From Micromonospora globispora (GTDB lineage Bacteria > Actinomycetota > Actinomycetes > Mycobacteriales > Micromonosporaceae): a stretch of 41,134 nt of DNA. Both the position numbers and the translations under genes were made by a program. Below the pieces are notes generated by a model. It was not told where the DNA came from and did not search any database. It saw only the letters and a program-made list of their open reading frames with translations. Of this stretch, positions 25,391 to 33,083 are shown piece by piece; within the stretch, counting starts at the first letter, position 1, and the number at the start of each line of letters is the position of its first letter. The stretch is taken from NCBI RefSeq assembly GCF_003857015.1, contig NZ_QGGF01000398.1:1-41134 (forward strand). Reading direction: 5' to 3'.

Positions 25391-25759
25391 GTGAGGTCAC
25401 CTCGGCGCTGCTCCCGTAACGGCTGCCCCCGGCAAGCGGTCGCCACGTTGACCTATGTCTACAACGAGTCCACCGCGGTCGTGGGGCCACTGGCCGCCTT
25501 CGCCGAGCCGCACACGTACGACCTCTGCGAGCCGCACGCCCGTAACCTGACCGCACCGCGGGGCTGGGACGTGGTCCGGCACGAGGGCGAGTTCGAGCCG
25601 CCGCCGCCCACCACGGACGACCTGGTCGCGCTGGCCGAGGCGGTCCGGGAGGCCGCTCGCCCGGCGCCCCCGCGTCCCCCGGAGGACGACCAGGACCCCC
25701 ACCAGCCGCAGCACACCGGCCGCCGCGGCCACCTCCGCGTCATCCCCCCCAACCACTGA
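25391..25759 (+). CDS. DUF3499 protein, zinc-ribbon-like
   Basis: 122 residues. It starts MRSPRRCSRNGCPRQAVATL, a CxxxxC knuckle, and has a later cysteine with histidine in YDLCEPHARN, so a small zinc-binding fold is likely. The remainder is Pro-rich and disordered, ending RGHLRVIPPNH. DUF3499 is restricted to actinobacteria and lies beside whiB2 and the phosphomannomutase gene in many genomes; no phosphomannomutase follows here. GTG 25391 appears leaderless (TACCCT six bases upstream). Function unknown. Confidence 0.88.
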   Translation: MRSPRRCSRNGCPRQAVATLTYVYNESTAVVGPLAAFAEPHTYDLCEPHARNLTAPRGWDVVRHEGEFEPPPPTTDDLVALAEAVREAARPAPPRPPEDDQDPHQPQHTGRRGHLRVIPPNH

Positions 25760-25801
25760 CCGGGCCACGCCGCGCTGCCCATCAGCGCCCCGCCTACCCG
25801 C

Positions 25802-25861
25802 GTTGATCAGAAGTTGTTGCCATCGACACCGGCGTGTCATGGCAACAACTTCATGATCAAC
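25802..25861. repeat. Long imperfect inverted repeat, bidirectional terminator or REP-like element
   Basis: The 60-base element has left arm GTTGATCAGAAGTTGTTGCC and a right arm that is its complement with one extra T (TTCATGATCAAC), then CAT and GACAC pairings near the loop. Stem of about 27 bp. It is notably AT-richer than its surroundings and lies between the convergent DUF3499 and FAD-oxidoreductase genes. I recall similar 'GTTGATCATGAAGTTGTTGCC' units in Micromonosporaceae gaps; that is memory, not a search. Confidence 0.7.
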
Positions 25862-25884
25862 CGGGGCTGAGGGGGCCCGGGGGG

Positions 25885-27261
25885 TTAGTGGCCGAGGAGG
25901 CGGGAGAAGGCGGCAGCGCGGCGGGAGGGGCGGCCGGAGCGGAGTTCCGCGTCGTCGGCGGAGAACATCACCTTGAGGCCGGCGTTGACCGCGAGCCAGC
26001 GCAGCGGTTCCGGCTCCCACTTCGGGGAGCGGTGGTTGACCCAGGGCAGCGCGGTCAGGTCGCTCGGCACGCCCCGGATCAGGTCGGCCAGCGTACGGCC
26101 GGCGAGGTTGCTGGTGCCCACCCCGTCGCCCACGTAGCCGCCCGCCCAGGCCAGCCCGGTCGTGCGGTCCAGCCCGACGGAGGCGGACCAGTCCCGGGCC
26201 ACGCCGAGCGGGCCGCCCCAAGTGTGGCTGACCGGCACGTCGGGCCCGAGCACCGGGAAGAGCTCGCCGAGCACCCGGCGCAGCGCGGCGAAGACCTGCG
26301 GTTCCCGGTCGTAGCCGGGGGAGACGCGGGAGCCGAAGTGGTAGGGGGCACCCCGCCCGCCGAAGGCGAGCCGGCCGTCGGCGGTGCGCTGGCCGTAGAT
26401 GATGACGTGCCGGTAGTCGGAGAAGGTCTCCCGCTCGGCCAGCCCGATCCGGGCCCAGGTTTCCGCGGGCAGCGATTCGGTGGCGACCATCAGCGAGTAG
26501 ACGGGCGCGACGGCGCGGCGCTGCCCGGGCAGCGTGGGCGTGAACCCCTCGGTGGCCCGGACCACCACCGGCGCCCGGACCACCCCGGCCGGGGTCACCG
26601 CGGCGCCGGCCCGTACCGCCGTCACCGGGGTGCGTTCGAAGATCCGCACCCCGCGGCGTTCGACCGCCCGGGCCAGCCCGCGGACCAGCCGGGCCGGGTG
26701 CACCGCGGCGCAGTGCGGGGTGTACGTCCCACCCCGTACCCCGTCGGCGGCGCAGCGGGCGGTGGCCTCGGCGGCGTCGAGCAGCACCAGGTCCTCGGCG
26801 TCGAGCCCGTACTCCCGGGCCTCGGCGACGGCCGCCCGGGCGCGGCCGAGCTGGACCTCGGTGCGGGCCAGCACCACCGTCCCGCCGGGCTGCCAGTCGC
26901 AGTCGATCCCCTCGGCGGCGACCACCCGCCCGACCTCGCGGACGGTCTCCTGCATCGCGCGCTGCATCGCGAGGGCCCGGTCCGGGCCGTGCCGACGGGC
27001 CAGCGCGGGCAGCGAGGTGGGAAAGAGCGCGGAGCACCAGCCCCCGTTGCGGCCGGAGGCGCCGTACCCGGCGATCTCCTTCTCCAGCACGGTGATCCGC
27101 AGCGTCGGGTCGGCGGCCGCGAGATAGTACGCCGTCCACAGCCCGGTGTACCCGGCCCCGACGATCACCACGTCGGCGTCGGCGTCCCCGGGCAACGCGG
27201 GGCGGGGGGTCAGCGACCCGTCCACGCTGGACAGCCAGTACGAGAGCTCCTGGTAGCGCAT
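25885..27261 (-). CDS. FAD-dependent amine oxidoreductase, PuuB/DAO type
   Basis: 458 residues. Likely oxidises an amine or N-substituted amino acid such as gamma-glutamylputrescine. The FAD-binding Rossmann motif is VVIVGAGYTGLWTAYYLA (residues about 30-47). The PuuB-like ASGRNGGWCSA loop, YGQRTADGRLAFGGRG, SHTWGGPLG and the C-terminal GYVGDGVGTSNLAGRTLADL complete the DAO fold. ATG 27261 overlaps the stop of the upstream flavoprotein gene (TGATG), so translation is coupled. It is a paralogue of the gene at 34824. Polyamine use is inferred from the surrounding transporter, aminotransferase and agmatinase genes. Confidence 0.88.
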   Translation of the reverse strand: MRYQELSYWLSSVDGSLTPRPALPGDADADVVIVGAGYTGLWTAYYLAAADPTLRITVLEKEIAGYGASGRNGGWCSALFPTSLPALARRHGPDRALAMQRAMQETVREVGRVVAAEGIDCDWQPGGTVVLARTEVQLGRARAAVAEAREYGLDAEDLVLLDAAEATARCAADGVRGGTYTPHCAAVHPARLVRGLARAVERRGVRIFERTPVTAVRAGAAVTPAGVVRAPVVVRATEGFTPTLPGQRRAVAPVYSLMVATESLPAETWARIGLAERETFSDYRHVIIYGQRTADGRLAFGGRGAPYHFGSRVSPGYDREPQVFAALRRVLGELFPVLGPDVPVSHTWGGPLGVARDWSASVGLDRTTGLAWAGGYVGDGVGTSNLAGRTLADLIRGVPSDLTALPWVNHRSPKWEPEPLRWLAVNAGLKVMFSADDAELRSGRPSRRAAAFSRLLGH

Positions 27262-27956
27262 CACAACTCCGGCGGGGGCTGGTCGACCCGCAGCCGCGGG
27301 TCGGGCTGCGGGGGGCCGTACGACTCGACGATCGGCACCACGCCGGCCCAGACCGGCCGGTCGAGGTCGTCCTCGGGGTCGTCCGGCGGGCCGGCGCTGA
27401 TCTTCACCGAGCACTCGTCCAGCGGCAGCGCGAGCACCAGCGTGGCGGCCAGCTCCTTGGCCGACGGCGGTCGGATGACCGCCCAGCGGCCGGGCAGCAG
27501 CTGCTCGGAGAGGCGTTCCAGGGCGGCCAGCTTCTCGTCGCCGTGCAGCGCGGTCAGCTCGCCGAGCACCATCGCGCAGCGGTAGTTCATCGAGGACTCG
27601 AAGGCGCTGCGGGCCAGCACCAGACCGTCCAGCAGGGTCACGGTGAGGCAGGCGGGCGCGCCGGCGGCCAGGTGCCGGAAGAGGCGGCTGCCGGTGGAGC
27701 CGTGCACCAGCACGCGATCATTGTCGCGGGCGTACGCCACCGGCAGTGCGTACGGCTGTGCGCCGTCGGCGATCGCGAGGTGCGCCACCCGACCGGCGTC
27801 GAGGACGGCGTGCAGGGCGGCCCGGTCGTGGACGGCGAGGTCGGGGAGGCGGCGTACCCGGGTACGGTCGGTGCCGCCGACGGCGCGGGGCCGGGACTCG
27901 TCGCTGCGAGCCCCGGCCCCGTCCGATGCCGACCCGCCGGTCAGAGGCGCGACCAT
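27261..27956 (-). CDS. Pyridoxamine 5'-phosphate oxidase-like flavoprotein (NimA-like)
   Basis: 231 residues. The split-barrel flavin-binding fold spans about residues 38-185: LHAVLDAGRVAHLAIADGAQ, PYALPVAYARDNDRVLVHGS, LDGLVLARSAFESSMNYRCA. The last block matches NimA-like PPOX proteins, which lack the true PNPOx catalytic residues. The first 35 residues are Ser/Arg-rich. ATG 27956 lies inside the end of the aminotransferase gene (16-bp overlap), and its stop overlaps the next start, so the three genes form a tight operon. A role in flavin or PLP handling for its neighbours is a guess. Confidence 0.82.
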   Translation of the reverse strand: MVAPLTGGSASDGAGARSDESRPRAVGGTDRTRVRRLPDLAVHDRAALHAVLDAGRVAHLAIADGAQPYALPVAYARDNDRVLVHGSTGSRLFRHLAAGAPACLTVTLLDGLVLARSAFESSMNYRCAMVLGELTALHGDEKLAALERLSEQLLPGRWAVIRPPSAKELAATLVLALPLDECSVKISAGPPDDPEDDLDRPVWAGVVPIVESYGPPQPDPRLRVDQPPPEL

Positions 27957-29287
27957 GCCTCGGTCAGTACGCCGCGCAGGATCTGCTCGATCTCGTCGAA
28001 CTGCTGCTGCTCGGCGATCAGCGGCGGGGCGAGCTGCACGACCGGGTCGCCGCGGTCGTCGGCGCGGCAGTAGAGGCCGGCCTGGAAAAGGGCGGTGGAG
28101 AGGAAGCCGCGCAGCAGCCGCTCGGACTCGGCCTCGTCGAAGGTCTCCCGGGTCGCCTTGTCCTTCACCAGCTCGATGCCGTAGAAGTACCCGTCGCCGC
28201 GCACGTCGCCGACGATCGGCAGGTCGTGGAGCTTCTCCAGGGTGGACCGGAAGGCGCCCTCGTTGGCCCGGACGTGCCCGATCAGGTCCTCGCGGGCGAA
28301 GACCTCCAGGTTGGCCAGGGCCACCGCGCAGGACACCGGGTGGCCGCCGAAGGTCACCCCGTGGGCGAACATGCCGGTCTCGGTCAGGAACGGCTCCATC
28401 AGCCGCTCGCTGGCGATCATCGCGCCGAGCGGGGCGTACCCGGAGGTGATGCCCTTTGCGGTGGTGATGATGTCCGGCTGGTAGCCGTACCGGGTGGCGC
28501 CGAAGTACTCGCCGAGCCGGCCCCAGGAGCAGATCACCTCGTCGCTCACGAGCAGCACGTCGTACGCGTCGCAGATCTCCCGGACCCGCTCGAAGTAGCC
28601 GGGCGGCGGCGGGAAACAGCCGCCGGAGTTCTGTACCGGCTCCAGGAAGACCGCGGCGACGGTGTCCGGCCCCTCGCGTTCGATGGCGCGGCCGATTTCC
28701 TCGGCGGCCCAGCGGCCGAACGCCTTGGGGTCGTCGCCGTGCTCCGGGGCCCGGTAGAAGTTGGTGTTCGGCACCTTGATGCCGCCGGGGACCAGCGGCT
28801 CGAAGTCGCTCTTGATGCCGGGCAGTCCGGTGATCGACAGGGCGCCCATCGAGGTGCCGTGGTACGCGATGTAGCGACTGACCACCTTGTACTTGTTCGG
28901 CTGGCCGGTCCGCTTGAAGTAGGCCCGGGCCAGCTTCCACGCCGCCTCGACGGCCTCCGAGCCGCCGGTGGTGAAGAAGACCCGGTTCAGGTCGCCGGGG
29001 GCGAGGGACGCCACCTTCTCGGCCAGCTCGATGGCCTTCGGGTGGGCGTACGACCAGAGCGGGAAGTAGGCCAACTCGCCGGCCTGCTTGGCGGCCGCCT
29101 CGGCCAGTTCGGTACGGCCGTGGCCGGCGTTGACGACGAAGAGCCCGGCGAGCCCGTCCAGGTAACGGCGGCCCTGCGAGTCCCAGACGTACGCGCCTTC
29201 GCCGCGGACGATGGTCGGTACCTCGCCGGCGGAGTAGCTCGCCATCCGGGTGAAGTGCATCCAGAGGTGGTCGGTGGCGTTGGCCAT
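27941..29287 (-). CDS. Class III PLP aminotransferase, probably putrescine/polyamine--pyruvate type
   Basis: 448 residues. Transfers an omega-amino group to an oxo-acid. LDGLAGLFVVNAGHGRTELAEA is the class III start region and FFTTGGSEAVEAAWKLAR binds the cofactor phosphate. SRYIAYHGTSMGALSITG, VFLEPVQNSGGCFPPPPGYF, LLVSDEVICSWGR and the Schiff-base lysine in TTAKGITSGYAPLG follow. It resembles SpuC-like polyamine:pyruvate transaminases, but the amino donor is inferred from context. ATG 29287 is preferred to the in-frame extension to 29326. First gene of a three-gene operon with the flavoprotein and FAD oxidoreductase. Confidence 0.9.
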   Translation of the reverse strand: MANATDHLWMHFTRMASYSAGEVPTIVRGEGAYVWDSQGRRYLDGLAGLFVVNAGHGRTELAEAAAKQAGELAYFPLWSYAHPKAIELAEKVASLAPGDLNRVFFTTGGSEAVEAAWKLARAYFKRTGQPNKYKVVSRYIAYHGTSMGALSITGLPGIKSDFEPLVPGGIKVPNTNFYRAPEHGDDPKAFGRWAAEEIGRAIEREGPDTVAAVFLEPVQNSGGCFPPPPGYFERVREICDAYDVLLVSDEVICSWGRLGEYFGATRYGYQPDIITTAKGITSGYAPLGAMIASERLMEPFLTETGMFAHGVTFGGHPVSCAVALANLEVFAREDLIGHVRANEGAFRSTLEKLHDLPIVGDVRGDGYFYGIELVKDKATRETFDEAESERLLRGFLSTALFQAGLYCRADDRGDPVVQLAPPLIAEQQQFDEIEQILRGVLTEAWSRL

Positions 29288-29326
29288 GTCAGCCCCATCG
29301 GGTCTCGGGCCGGTCAGGGGTGACAC

Positions 29327-29657
29327 CGGCCGCTCTGCCCACGGTTATCCCACAGTCTCGACCCGAAAGGCAAGTGGGATCGGTGGCTGACAGAGCTTGA
29401 TGCAACGAATTCAGCGAATACGTGTGTACACGGCAACGGATTCCGCAACAGCGGGTTGCGGCCCGTCGGGGCCGTCTCCCGGAGTCGGAGCTGCGGCCGG
29501 CCGCCGTGCCGAGGGCATGTCCAGGGCCTTTTCCCGGCAGTCCTCGGGCACCTGGGACGCGTGCAAGAGGTCCGACCGCGACACGCCGGTTGAGTGCGGA
29601 CACCGACACGCAGCGTCGCTACGGTGCCGCCGGAACGTTTCCCGGACGGAGGCTCGG
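29327..29657. other. Intergenic region between aminotransferase and XRE remnant
   Basis: About 330 bp without a credible gene. It should hold the aminotransferase promoter (minus strand). It contains a hairpin CCGCAAC-AGCGG-GTTGCGG (29443-29461) and a GTGTACAC palindrome (29424-29431). An AT-richer stretch (29385-29445) contrasts with the rest. The right end carries the Shine-Dalgarno GGACGGAGG for the XRE remnant. Confidence 0.45.
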
Positions 29658-29823
29658 ATGGCGAACGAGGCGTTGCGGGTGGCGATGGCGGCCAAGGGGG
29701 AGACCGTCGAGTCGCTGGCCGGGAAGGTCTGCGTCGACCCGAAGACGGCGCGTCACCGGTGAGGCCTTTCCCCGCCGCCGGTCGATCGAGCTGATCAGGG
29801 AAGTGGCGACGACATGGACATGA
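29658..29823 (+). pseudogene. Remnant of an XRE-type helix-turn-helix regulator
   Basis: ATG 29658 with GGACGGAGG upstream opens a 34-codon frame, MANEALRVAMAAKGETVESL then AGKVCVDPKTA. This is the N-terminal HTH of the large actinobacterial XRE regulators that accompany DUF397 genes ('VDPKTVERW'). It stops at 29762. Another frame continues with RVTGEAFPRRRSIELIREVA and ends TTWT-stop at 29823, overlapping the DUF397 start region. Intact relatives have over 200 residues, so most of the gene has been lost and the frame broken. Confidence 0.65.
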
Positions 29824-30004
29824 CCGACGCCCGCTGGCGCACTGCCACCCGCAGCAGCAACAACGGCGGCAACTGCGTCGAGGTGGCCGACAACCTGCCC
29901 GGGCGGGTCCACGTCCGGGACAGCAAGAACCGCGAGGGCGGAACCCTGACCTTCGCCCCGCCGCCTGGCGCGCGTTCGTGGAGCTGGCCAAGCGGCCCGC
30001 CTGA
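29814..30004 (+). pseudogene. DUF397 protein gene with a frameshift
   Basis: MDMTDARWRTATRSSNNGGNCVEV... then VHVRDSKNREGGTLTF is a clear DUF397 signature (CVEVA and VRDSK blocks). At about 29955-29965, within GCCCCGCCGCC, the frame changes. The frame with the proper ending AAWRAFVELAKRPA and stop (30002-30004) needs one extra base. Without the shift the reading continues as unrelated sequence. A one-base deletion, or a sequencing error in a C-rich run, explains it. DUF397 proteins pair with XRE regulators, here also broken. Confidence 0.7.
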
Positions 30005-30014
30005 CGGGCGACGG

Positions 30015-30527
30015 TCAGGCCGTGCCCCAGGTGTAGGTCTGCTTCCGCAGCTTCAGGTAGACGAACGCCTCGGTCGACAGCACGCCCTCGACGGCGCGCA
30101 GCCGCTGGAGGATCTCCAGCAGGTGTTCGTCGTTGCGGCAGACCACCTCGGCCAGCAGGTCGAACGAGCCGGCGGTGATGACCACGTAGTCGATCTCGTC
30201 GAACTCGGCGAGGCGGTCGGCCACCGTCTCCAGGTCGCCGTTGGTCCGCAGGCCGATCATGGCCTGGCGGGGAAACCCGAGCTGGAGCGGATCCGTCACC
30301 GCGACGATCTGCATCACGCCGGCGTCGAGCAGCCGCTGCACCCGCTGCCGGACCGCCGCCTCGGAGAGGCCGACGGCCTTGCCGATGGTCGCGTACGGCC
30401 GGCGGCCGTCCTCCTGGAGCTGCTCGATGATCTGCTTGGCCACGCCATCGAGCAGAGCGTGACTGGCCCCTTCACGCACAGTGATTCGGCGCGAGCCGTT
30501 CCCGGTGTCCAGGTGCCCGTTGTTCAT
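30015..30527 (-). CDS. Lrp/AsnC family transcriptional regulator
   Basis: 170 residues. The N-terminal HTH lies at about residues 28-70 (LLDGVAKQIIEQLQEDGRRP, YATIGKAVGLSEAAVRQRVQ, RLLDAGVMQIVAV). The C-terminal RAM/AsnC ligand and oligomerisation domain is EIDYVVITAGSFDLLAEVVC, HLLEILQRLRAVEGVLSTEA. ATG 30527 follows GGGGAG by five bases. It is divergent from the binding-protein gene of the transporter operon. Lrp-type regulators respond to amino acids or amines, so local control of both polyamine arms is likely. A candidate operator is the ACGAA-N11-TTCGT repeat in the shared gap. Confidence 0.92.
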   Translation of the reverse strand: MNNGHLDTGNGSRRITVREGASHALLDGVAKQIIEQLQEDGRRPYATIGKAVGLSEAAVRQRVQRLLDAGVMQIVAVTDPLQLGFPRQAMIGLRTNGDLETVADRLAEFDEIDYVVITAGSFDLLAEVVCRNDEHLLEILQRLRAVEGVLSTEAFVYLKLRKQTYTWGTA

Positions 30528-30573
30528 GTCCGCTCCCCATGTCCGATTCCTTGCCGCCGAGCGTAGTGGCACG

Positions 30574-30594
30574 ACGAAGTGTGGCGTATTTCGT
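30574..30594. promoter_or_regulatory. Candidate Lrp operator
   Basis: ACGAA (30574-30578) and TTCGT (30590-30594) form an inverted repeat with a 11-bp AT-containing centre, 47 bp upstream of the Lrp gene in the 211-bp divergent gap. The spacing suits a dimer. The rest of the gap has TTGTAA (30626) and AT-rich spots but no promoter I can place with confidence. Confidence 0.35.
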
Positions 30595-30738
30595 GGCCCG
30601 TAGCTAATCCCGCAACGGAATCCCTTGTAAGAGAGGTAACTGCATGTCAGGATCAGTCGTCCATCGCCACTGACCCCTCCCGCCGGCGCGCCGCCCCCGT
30701 CCCGCCGCCGACGATGTGATCCCCCTAGGAGTCGTCAT

Positions 30739-31923
30739 ATGCGTAGTCCCCTCCGGCCCCTTTCCCGGCGTGGTCTGCTCACCGGGACCCTCGGCTCGGC
30801 AGCGTTGCTGGCCACCGCCGGCACCCTTGCCGGCTGTGGCACGAAGGGTGCTCAGCAGACCGAGGCCGCTTGCAAGAGCGACGACCTTTCCGCCACCGAG
30901 AAGAAGATCGCCTTCTCGAACTGGCCGCAGTACATCGACGTCGACGAGAAGAACGAGTCCAAGCGGCCGACCCTCGACGACTTCGTCAAGAAGACCGGTA
31001 TCCAGGTCACCTACACCGAGGACATCAACGACAACAACGAGTTCTTCGGCAAGGTACAGAACCAGCTCAAGGACTGTTCGTCCACCGGGCGGGACATCAT
31101 GGTCCTCACCGACTGGATGGCGGCCCGGATGATCCGGCTGGGCTGGATCCAGAAGCTCGACAAGTCGAAGATGCCGAACGTCGAGGCCAACGTGCTCCCG
31201 TCGCTGCGCAACCGCGCATTCGACCCGGACAACCAGCTCGCCGTCCCGTGGCAGTCCGGCCTGTCCGGCATCGCCTACAACGGCAAGGTCACCAAGGAGG
31301 TCCGCACGATCGACGAGCTGCTCACCCGCCCCGACCTCAAGGGCAAGGTGACCGCGCTGTCGGAGATGCGGGACACGATGGGCCTGCTGCTGCAGTCGAA
31401 CGGCCACGACCCGGCGAACTTCACCGCCGCGCAGTTCGACGACGCGCTGAACAAGCTCAAGAAGGCCGTCGACTCCGGACAGATCCGCAAGTTCACCGGC
31501 AACGAGTACTCCACCGAGCTGGCCAAGGGCGACATCGTCGCCTGCATCGCCTGGTCCGGCGACGTGATCCAGCTCGGCTTCGACGACGAGAAGATCAAGT
31601 TCGTGACGCCCGAATCCGGCGTGATGCTCTGGTCGGACAACATGATGGTGCCGAACAAGGCCACCCACAAGGCGAACGCCGAAGAGCTGATCAACTACTA
31701 CTACGACCCGGCGATCGCCGCGCAGCTCGCGGCGTACGTCAACTACATCTGCCCGGTGAAGGGCGCCAAGGAAGCAATGGTCAAGATCGACCCGGAGCTG
31801 GCCGAGAACCCGCTGATCTTCCCGGACGACGAGATGCTGTCGAAGTCCAAGGTCTTCATGGCCCTGGACGAGAAGCAGGAGAAGGACTACGAGGCCAAGT
31901 TCCAGCAGGTCATCGGAGCGTGA
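30739..31923 (+). CDS. Extracellular polyamine-binding lipoprotein (PotD/PotF-like)
   Basis: 394 residues. Substrate-binding part of an ABC importer, anchored to the outer face of the membrane. The N-terminus has a twin-arginine motif (LSRRGLLTG) and a lipobox LAGC with the lipidated Cys33, so it is a Tat-exported lipoprotein. The mature part follows the spermidine/putrescine-binding pattern: KIAFSNWPQYIDVDEKNESK, YTEDINDNNEFFGKVQNQL, VPWQSGLSGIAYNG, VACIAWSGDVIQ. The first gene of the transporter operon. The exact ligand (putrescine, spermidine or another cation) is not provable from sequence. Confidence 0.92.
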   Translation: MRSPLRPLSRRGLLTGTLGSAALLATAGTLAGCGTKGAQQTEAACKSDDLSATEKKIAFSNWPQYIDVDEKNESKRPTLDDFVKKTGIQVTYTEDINDNNEFFGKVQNQLKDCSSTGRDIMVLTDWMAARMIRLGWIQKLDKSKMPNVEANVLPSLRNRAFDPDNQLAVPWQSGLSGIAYNGKVTKEVRTIDELLTRPDLKGKVTALSEMRDTMGLLLQSNGHDPANFTAAQFDDALNKLKKAVDSGQIRKFTGNEYSTELAKGDIVACIAWSGDVIQLGFDDEKIKFVTPESGVMLWSDNMMVPNKATHKANAEELINYYYDPAIAAQLAAYVNYICPVKGAKEAMVKIDPELAENPLIFPDDEMLSKSKVFMALDEKQEKDYEAKFQQVIGA

Positions 31924-31928
31924 GAACC

Positions 31929-33083
31929 ATGGGACACGAGGCACCGGCCGGCGATCTGCGGCTGGCGAACCTGACCAAGCGCTTCGGCGCCTTCACTGCG
32001 GTCGACGACCTCAGCCTGACCATCCCGCAGGGCTCGTTCTTCGCCCTGCTCGGTGCCTCCGGCTGCGGCAAGACCACCACCCTGCGGATGATCGCGGGGC
32101 TGGAGGAGCCGACCAGCGGGCAGGTGCTGCTCGGTGACCGGGACATCGCCCGGCTACGGCCCTACAAGCGGCCGGTGAACACCGTGTTCCAGAGTTACGC
32201 GCTCTTCCCGCACCTGGACATCAACGAGAACGTGGCCTTCGGGCTGCGCCGGCGGGGCATCCGCAAGGTCGCCGACCAGGTCGACCGGATGCTCTCGCTG
32301 GTGCAGCTCGAAGGCTACGGCCGGCGCAAGCCGGCCCAGCTCTCCGGCGGACAGCAGCAGCGGGTCGCGCTGGCCCGGGCACTGATCAACCACCCGCAGG
32401 TGCTGCTGCTGGACGAGCCGCTCGGCGCGCTCGACCTCAAGCTGCGCCGGCAGATGCAGATCGAGCTGAAGCGGATCCAGACCGAGGTCGGGATCACGTT
32501 CGTACACGTCACCCATGACCAGGAGGAGGCCATGACCATGGCCGACACGGTCGCGGTGATGAACGCCGGGCGAATCGAGCAGCTCGGCGCGCCCGCCGAC
32601 CTCTACGAGTTCCCGGCCACCGCGTTCGTGGCGAACTTCCTCGGCCAGTCCAACCTGCTCGCCGGCGAGGCCGCCGGGACCAGCGGAAACGATGTGCTGG
32701 TCGCCGCGCACGGCGCGCGCTTCTCGGTGCCCGCGGCCCGGTCGCGCGTCAACCGGGGACCCGTCTTCCTCGGGGTACGCCCCGAGAAGCTGCACCTGGT
32801 CGAAAGCCCCGCCCAGGTGCCCGCCGGGCACCAGCACATCGGCGGCGTGGTCACCGACGCGTCCTACGTCGGGGTCAGCACCCAGTACCTGGTGCGTACC
32901 GCCTGGGGCAGCGAGCTGTCGGCGTTCGCGGCGAACAGCGGCGCCGGCCGCGTGCTCCCGGTCGGTGCGCCGGTGGTGGCGTACTGGGACCCCCGGCACG
33001 CCTTCCTGCTAGGCCGGGAGGCCGGCGAGGACGACCAGACCACCCCGCTGCTCGACGAGCCGCCGGTGGGTGTGGCGTCATGA
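31929..33083 (+). CDS. potA: ABC transporter ATP-binding protein, PotA-like
   Basis: 384 residues. Energises polyamine import. Walker A is GASGCGKTT (Lys48), the signature is LSGGQQQR, Walker B is VLLLDEP and the switch histidine lies in HVTHDQEEAM. The C-terminal ~130 residues form the TOBE/MOP regulatory domain (GVRPEKLHLV). ATG 31929 lies five bases after the binding-protein stop, with GGAG ten bases before it. An in-frame GTG 31920 overlaps that stop but has no room for a ribosome binding site. The stop overlaps the permease start by ATGA. Confidence 0.93.
   Translation: MGHEAPAGDLRLANLTKRFGAFTAVDDLSLTIPQGSFFALLGASGCGKTTTLRMIAGLEEPTSGQVLLGDRDIARLRPYKRPVNTVFQSYALFPHLDINENVAFGLRRRGIRKVADQVDRMLSLVQLEGYGRRKPAQLSGGQQQRVALARALINHPQVLLLDEPLGALDLKLRRQMQIELKRIQTEVGITFVHVTHDQEEAMTMADTVAVMNAGRIEQLGAPADLYEFPATAFVANFLGQSNLLAGEAAGTSGNDVLVAAHGARFSVPAARSRVNRGPVFLGVRPEKLHLVESPAQVPAGHQHIGGVVTDASYVGVSTQYLVRTAWGSELSAFAANSGAGRVLPVGAPVVAYWDPRHAFLLGREAGEDDQTTPLLDEPPVGVAS

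Noticed and set aside
29422..29823. A 133-codon frame upstream of DUF397 as a real gene
   Set aside because: Its first two thirds are motif-less Arg/Pro/Gly sequence; only the last ~25 codons look like the displaced end of the broken XRE gene.
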